Assembly (NCBI GenBank): GCA_964019165.1
Contig: OZ025277.1
Coordinates: 11,849,534 to 11,913,533 of the forward strand
Direction: 5' to 3'
DNA from: Mastigias papua
Taxonomy: Eukaryota > Cnidaria > Scyphozoa > Rhizostomeae > Mastigiidae
Length of the DNA stretch: 64,000 bases
In this document: one piece after another, positions 59,221 through 64,000 of the stretch
Position numbering within the stretch: the stretch's first letter is position 1
Layout of the letters: the number at the start of each line of letters is the position of its first letter
Notes under the pieces: model-generated
What the model was told of the DNA's origin: nothing
Seen by the model: only the letters and a program-made list of their open reading frames with translations
Databases searched by the model: none
Program-made: the position numbers and the translations under genes

Positions 59221-60899
59221 TCATTGTTATCAATTTGTGATCAAGCAAATAGAGAAATATAGAAATTATTATTTATTAAGAATCATCACACCTAACGGTG
59301 ACCGTGAGCACGAGCAATGAGGATTGAAGCAGCTGTATAAAAGCAAAGAGTTACCTTTGATAATGATGAAGACTGGATACCCACCCCCCCCTTGCTACGT
59401 AACATTTAGAGTCGTAAGACATTTAGTATCAATGATTGCAAGCATAAACATTCTTTTTTGCACTGCAATGTTATCATCATTTCTCAAAGACGTCTGTCCC
59501 AAGCTTTGAAATAGCTATGACCTTGGTGACTGGTTCTATTATTAGAGACTCTTCCAGAGTAGAAGACTCTTCCAATTGGCGTTTAAAAATGTCTGCGAAG
59601 GTCACAACAGTATTTTAGAAAAATGGGGGATACATACACACACAAAACAGCGTTGGATTATGAGCTCAATCTTGATGTAATTGCCAGAAAAGATACATTA
59701 AAAAAAATCTATGTTACATAACAAAAGAGCTATGACTCCCACCATCCTAAGTTTTCGTAACAATTCGTAACAAAAATAACCATACCCCCTACCCCTCAGG
59801 CGCTACATAATTGTTGAATGACCCCTAACTTAAATGCTAAGAACATATTTTCCTAAAGTTACTTTGCCGCAGCCATGTTGAAAAAGTCACCTTTCCAAAC
59901 CAAGGTCCCTCAAGCAAAATATATAAGTATTACAGGGATGTTTGTATTATTAACAGACGACCCTTTGGTAGTGCAGATGTTTCAAACTCAAATTATGGGA
60001 GCTTGAAATTACCTCCAGAAGGAGCTAATTATTCATGGACCATAAGAAAGTATATGCCAGAGCTTACGACACAACCGGCACGAAGGGCGCATTGTGGAAG
60101 GCTTTTATGTCATAGATTCCAAAACAAACATAACCAGAACTAGAGAGATTGCTGCAGCCCATATAGTCTGTGTTGGAGTATCTAAACTTAGAAAAAGACG
60201 CTAAAGTAACATGTAGGCTCAAAGAACAGGTGATAATAAAAGCCTTGGAAAATGGCCTAGCCACAATCGTAAACAAAATAAGATTTAAAGTTAAGGCGGT
60301 TTTGTTGGCCAAATGATTAGGTGGTTTCATGGTCAAGTTTTGGAAATTATTAGTAGTTATTTTTTAACTATAAAGGAAGCATTTAGCATAATGGAGGATA
60401 CAGGAAGTGCTCTCAAGCATACTGTATGTTCGATGCAAGCCATGTAGCAATTAAAATATTCAAACTATCTCGGTATGCAATAATGATAATAACAAATGAA
60501 ATCCTTATACAGGATGCACATTTCGGTGTTACGTACATTGCTGTTAATATGCGTTCTGTCAAAATGAATGATTACAAACTTATCAATAAAATTAAAAATG
60601 GCTTCCTAAATGTTAAAATGATTCCTTATATGTTCTTTGAATAGCAAGGTGCTATTAGTTTGACGACTTTGGATAGGCAAGTCATTGTAGATTTTATATT
60701 TGAAAACTATTTGAAGACTTGCACAACTGCAGCTTGCTTGTCTTGTCAGTATATTAATATTTCCACACTTGAAAACGGAAACCAAAATTTGAATTCATAC
60801 CGCCTTTGGCAGTTTTCTTCCAACACAATTGAATATGAGCTTATAAATAGGTAGCGAACCATTGAAAGATTTGTTGACTGTATGAGTCTATGAGACGTT
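59221..60899. other. Intergenic, no gene recognised
   Basis: AT-rich with several frames of 60-90 codons, none with a domain, signal peptide or splice context that I can support. Confidence 0.4.
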
Positions 60900-61790
60900 T
60901 TCGATTTCGAGATGCGCTAAAATCTGCAGCCATCCGATGTCTATTTTGCAAACAAACCCATGATTTCTACAGCTCAAATGGGAGACTGGACCTTGGTGCT
61001 CCACATGAATCTGTTCTAGAGCCTCTACTGTTGATATCCATATTAGCTACCTGCCACCTTCTAATTAGAGTAGTGTCTTCATATTAGGATTTTAATCATG
61101 CTAATATGAAGACACTACTCTTAATACATTTGACCAAAATTTACTAAAAAACGGCTAGAAATGCCTTGTGTACTTTGAATAAGACAATTCTCAGACTAGT
61201 ACTCAAAGCTGAATGCCATCGTTTGGTAATTGATGCCTCTCGTGGTGAAACTGTTGCAATTAAAACAGGTAGTGCATCTGCGCAGAAGGCTACCGTCCAA
61301 TGTCAAGATCTCACAGAGCATTACATTATCAAGTCCTACTGAAAGGATAGAAACAAACTTAATGCTTATTGACCTCAACTTTTTAATGGCCAACTTAAAC
61401 ACCAGCTGTCAAGACTTTTAAAAATCGAAACAAGTCTACGCTTTCCGTTGCTAAGAACAGCAAATGACCATGAATGTTTTGCTTATAGAAGAGCAAAGCT
61501 CTGGAATGAACTAGGATCAAAGTGAAAATAAATGAAAACTTCAAAACAATTTATAGACAACTTATATAACTCTAGAGCGTGAAGGAACTCTTATTATAGC
61601 TGATCATCGCACTGTTGCTTTGAACTACTTTTACCTGTTTGCCTTACGATGTACGTCTTTAAGTCTATATGAATTATTATTGTAAATTCTAAGGTTTAGG
61701 GTTTTATACCGGGCAGTATGGAAAAAAGTCGCTGTATAGATTGATCACTTTGCCTTGTGTAAATAATTGAAAATGAATGAATGAAACTGA
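60900..61790 (+). mobile_element. LINE 3' end, family X, degenerate copy
   Basis: Around 60980 the frame reads SNGRLDLGAPHESVLEPLLL, a decayed DLGVPQGSVLGPLLF block of LINE RT. After a deletion the C-terminal region follows: LLRTANDHECFAYRRAKLWN near 61445-61510. The 3' UTR has GGGCAGTATGGAAAAAAGTC and ends in AATGAATGAATGAAA at about 61785. The minus-strand element at 63010-63500 has the same C-terminus and the same tail, so both belong to one family. Confidence 0.75.
61067..61121. repeat. Perfect 21-bp inverted repeat, 13-base loop
   Basis: AGAGTAGTGTCTTCATATTA plus G at 61067-61087 is the exact reverse complement of 61101-61121. It lies inside the LINE relic, at the point where the RT region breaks off. 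Confidence 0.97.
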
Positions 61791-61979
61791 AACACGATGC
61801 TAACATTTTGAAGCAAGCTGTCCAGGTAAGGAAAATTTGCAAGACTCCTATCTAGCAGATATCAATGGTCTATCGCCGGAGCACTAAGAAAAACTTTCCA
61901 AGATCCCGCAAATTTCCTACGATAAACACTCTTCTAGCATAACAAACTCCCATGCTTTCATCATTTTCTGTTAAACTTC

Positions 61980-62200
61980 ACAGCCATGGGCCCCCCCAAA
62001 TGGTAATATTTCATATCGCAAAAAATTTTTTCAGAGACTTGCCACATGAGTTAGACAAGAAAATGAATAAAAAATGAATTCAGCACTCTATACAGCACTC
62101 TAAAAGTTTTAGAAATGGGCGTGGCTATGAAAAATTCCCCTCCCTACAGCATTTTTTCCGATATGGCCCCACCCAAAGCCAAACTCTGGATCCGCCTATG
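61980..62200. mobile_element. Probable hAT-type MITE, eroded
   Basis: Near 62180 CCAAACTCTGGATCCGCCTA is the inverse of the common hAT-MITE start (GGCGGATCCAGAGTTTGG). GGGCCCCCCCAAATGG near 61986 may be the other end. No clear target duplication. Confidence 0.35.
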
Positions 62201-62318
62201 CTTACATCACAGAACGTCACTTTGGTGGCTGGCTTCACAAATAGTTTACAGTCACTTTGAAGGCTGGCTTTTGAATTTTAATGCCAAAGACCAATGTTGA
62301 TTAGGCCCCTGGGGGATT

Positions 62319-62608
62319 ATGATAACGGTCAGGTTAATGATGATGTCCATAGCTTTCATGGCATCTGGCAATGCTAGATATATTGAATTAGTTTACGATA
62401 AATCCAAACTTGGTCTCTCAAACACAAGGAGTAATGAAACATTTAGAGAATTGGCCCAAATACGAGCTGTTTATGGTCAAAATATGCAAAGTCAACTTTG
62501 CTTAAATCAAACTCACATGAGAGAGAATCCTTGTGAAAATGAAAGTCAGTCCAATTCCAGTAATGCTAATGATGCTTTTTTCCTTCCTGGAAAATTTTGC
62601 CAGTTAGG
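62319..62608 (+). CDS. Candidate first exon of an unknown secreted or membrane protein (weak)
   Basis: The ATG at 62319 opens a frame with a short hydrophobic start (LMMMSIAFMASGNA) that could be a weak signal peptide. The following segment has sequons NET, NQT, NES and NSS and three Cys. A fair donor (TTAG then GTATGA) stands at 62608-62609 inside the frame; without splicing the frame runs to 62705. I found no convincing next exon: the acceptor near 62877 leads into repeat sequence. It matches no family I know. It may be chance, since it lies between two LINE tails and next to MITE ends. Confidence 0.25.
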
Positions 62609-62910
62609 TATGAATCAGAAAAAATCAGATGTTGCTGATTTCCAAAAAGGATCCAACACTCTGTACTTCGTTTCGAAAGTGTACCTTCTTTGTGGCGGCC
62701 AGTAAAGTTGATTCGCTAATTTATTGCAATTCCCCTTCAGCAAATAAAGATATATGCATGTTCGTACTGTATGTACTGTCGATTGTTTCAAATAGTTTTA
62801 CCAAACATAGCTGTCTTTTTATCATATTGGAGGCTACATTATTGTCATGAATCATAGATATTTTTCTTCTATTACAGCTTGTTGTGAATTTTGAAGTAAC
62901 TTACGTGGAG

Positions 62911-63592
62911 GCAGGCCCGTTGAGAGCTTTTGTGGGTCCAAGGCAAACGAAAAATTGTTGCGCCTGATGACACCATTGTGAAATATGAAAGTTGTTACAA
63001 TCACAGAGACTCATTTCATAACTATTTCATTCATTCATTTCATTTTAAATTCTTTAAGCAGGGTAAAGTATGCGCTTAGAGCTGATTTTTATACTGCCCT
63101 GCACAAAATAAATATATATATATAAAGAAACTAAATAATCTAAGTACAGTGATATAAAAAAGAAATTTCAGTAAAAACTACGTACAATAATACAATAGAA
63201 AAGAAAATTAAGAAGTAATTAAAAAGTAATGGAGTTAACAAAGGATTCCTTACTGATATTGTATGCATTTTTGAACTGAAATTTAGTTTGTGCATTTTTC
63301 CTATCAGCACTTAGATTGTTCCAGAGTCGTGCTCCTCTATAAGAGAAACATTTCTGACCACTGGAAGTTATTAAAAGAGGCAGTTTAAGATCAGTCTTTG
63401 TATTTCGAAGCTCCCTAACAGTATTTTGAGATGGCCTTTTTAACAGACTCGTAAGGTAGCTGGGTGCTTCATTATTCATTGATCGATACACCATCATGGC
63501 CGTTTCGTAGGGGACATCGTGGCCGACTGTAGGGGACCTCTTTCAGGCGCGGGGCCTTGGAATAGGTGCCCCACTTGCCCCCTCTCTTGTTG
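62911..63592. mobile_element. Possible hAT-like element enclosing a LINE tail
   Basis: CAGGCCCGTTGAGAGC at 62911 and, on the other strand, GCCAACAAGAGAGGGGGC ending near 63592 are loosely alike, each followed inward by a TCCAAGGC word. The minus-strand LINE fragment lies between them. I see no clean target duplication, so this is tentative. Confidence 0.35.
63010..63500 (-). mobile_element. LINE 3' end, family X, second copy
   Basis: A minus-strand frame of 92 codons (63497-63219) reads MVYRSMNNEAPSYLTSLLKR and later CFSYRGARLWNNLSADRKNA, the C-terminus of CR1/L2-like LINE RT proteins. The 3' UTR reads GGGCAGTATAAAAATCAGC and ends in AATGAATGAATGAAA near 63030, like the copy at 60900-61790. 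There is no RT core; the copy is 5'-truncated. Confidence 0.85.
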
Positions 63593-64000
63593 GCTTTATT
63601 TATAGTCAATGCATATGTCTCTATTTCAATTTTACAGACATTGAGAATGCTAATTTGATTATAACAAAATTAAGGTGCCTGGTGATATTGGATCACGTGT
63701 TTTCTGCATACCTTAGCTACTGCGGTAATCAATGTTGTTGCTGTGGTTTGCATTTCAAGCTCTGGTTCAAAATGGAGGGTTACTGTTTGCTTGCGTTGGA
63801 TGCTTGAACGAAAAGTTTGATGTCATACATTGAGCTGAGTTTATATCGTTATTTTTAGACAGAATTACGTGTCCAAGGCTTACCATAATTTGCTCGACGA
63901 TTGATTTCTTCCATTGTAACCTTTCTGTGGTTTATACAATATAATAGCAGGAATTCGTGGAATGGAATTTAGTAGGCCGTAGCGTAGCGAATTTGTGTCA
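63593..64000. other. Window end, nothing recognised
   Basis: No supported gene or repeat in the last 400 bases. Confidence 0.4.

Overview
The window is eukaryotic nuclear DNA. It is AT-rich, its genes are split by GT-AG introns, and it is loaded with degenerate LINEs, hAT-type DNA transposons, MITEs, tRNA-derived SINE-like repeats, minisatellites and long simple repeats. An anthozoan cnidarian (coral, octocoral or sea anemone) is the best guess. That guess rests on the repeat mix, the single-exon GPCR and the RING/TRAF-type gene; it is inference and no marker proves it.

Layout. (1) 1-12334, + strand: the last nine coding exons of MPND, an MPN/JAMM-domain protein; its 5' exons lie outside the window. 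A 48-bp minisatellite and a MITE-like element precede the first visible exon. (2) 12335-19756: no recognised gene; a MITE copy and two (TA)n arrays. (3) 19757-20692, - strand: intact single-exon RING + TRAF-type zinc-finger protein. (4) 22325-32440: transposon-rich. It holds a DNA element, two LINE 3' ends fused in frame, a 1.94-kb hAT element with a perfect 8-bp target duplication and a nested LINE, a 1-kb (ATATG)n satellite, a hAT MITE and (ATC)n arrays. (5) 32727-43070, - strand: two tandem three-exon genes for small secreted cysteine-rich proteins of 115 and 108 residues. They share intron phases, exon-2 length and all inter-cysteine spacings. The long intron 1 of the upstream copy carries a hammerhead ribozyme, a LINE relic and a MITE copy. 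(6) 43071-52242: repeats only. (7) 52243-53160, - strand: intact single-exon class-A GPCR with altered signature motifs. (8) 53161-64000: repeats, a tRNA-Cys-like SINE, two LINE tails of one family in opposite orientation, and one weak secreted-protein exon candidate.

The genes do not form a pathway or operon; this is ordinary animal gene spacing. The item most likely to be undescribed is the secreted protein pair in (5). Each has a signal-peptide exon, an EGF-half/CS-alpha-beta-like cysteine exon, and an exon with three further cysteines and a Ser/Asp/Glu-rich tail. The hammerhead ribozyme at 37.7 kb is the second notable item: every core position and all three helices can be read off the sequence.
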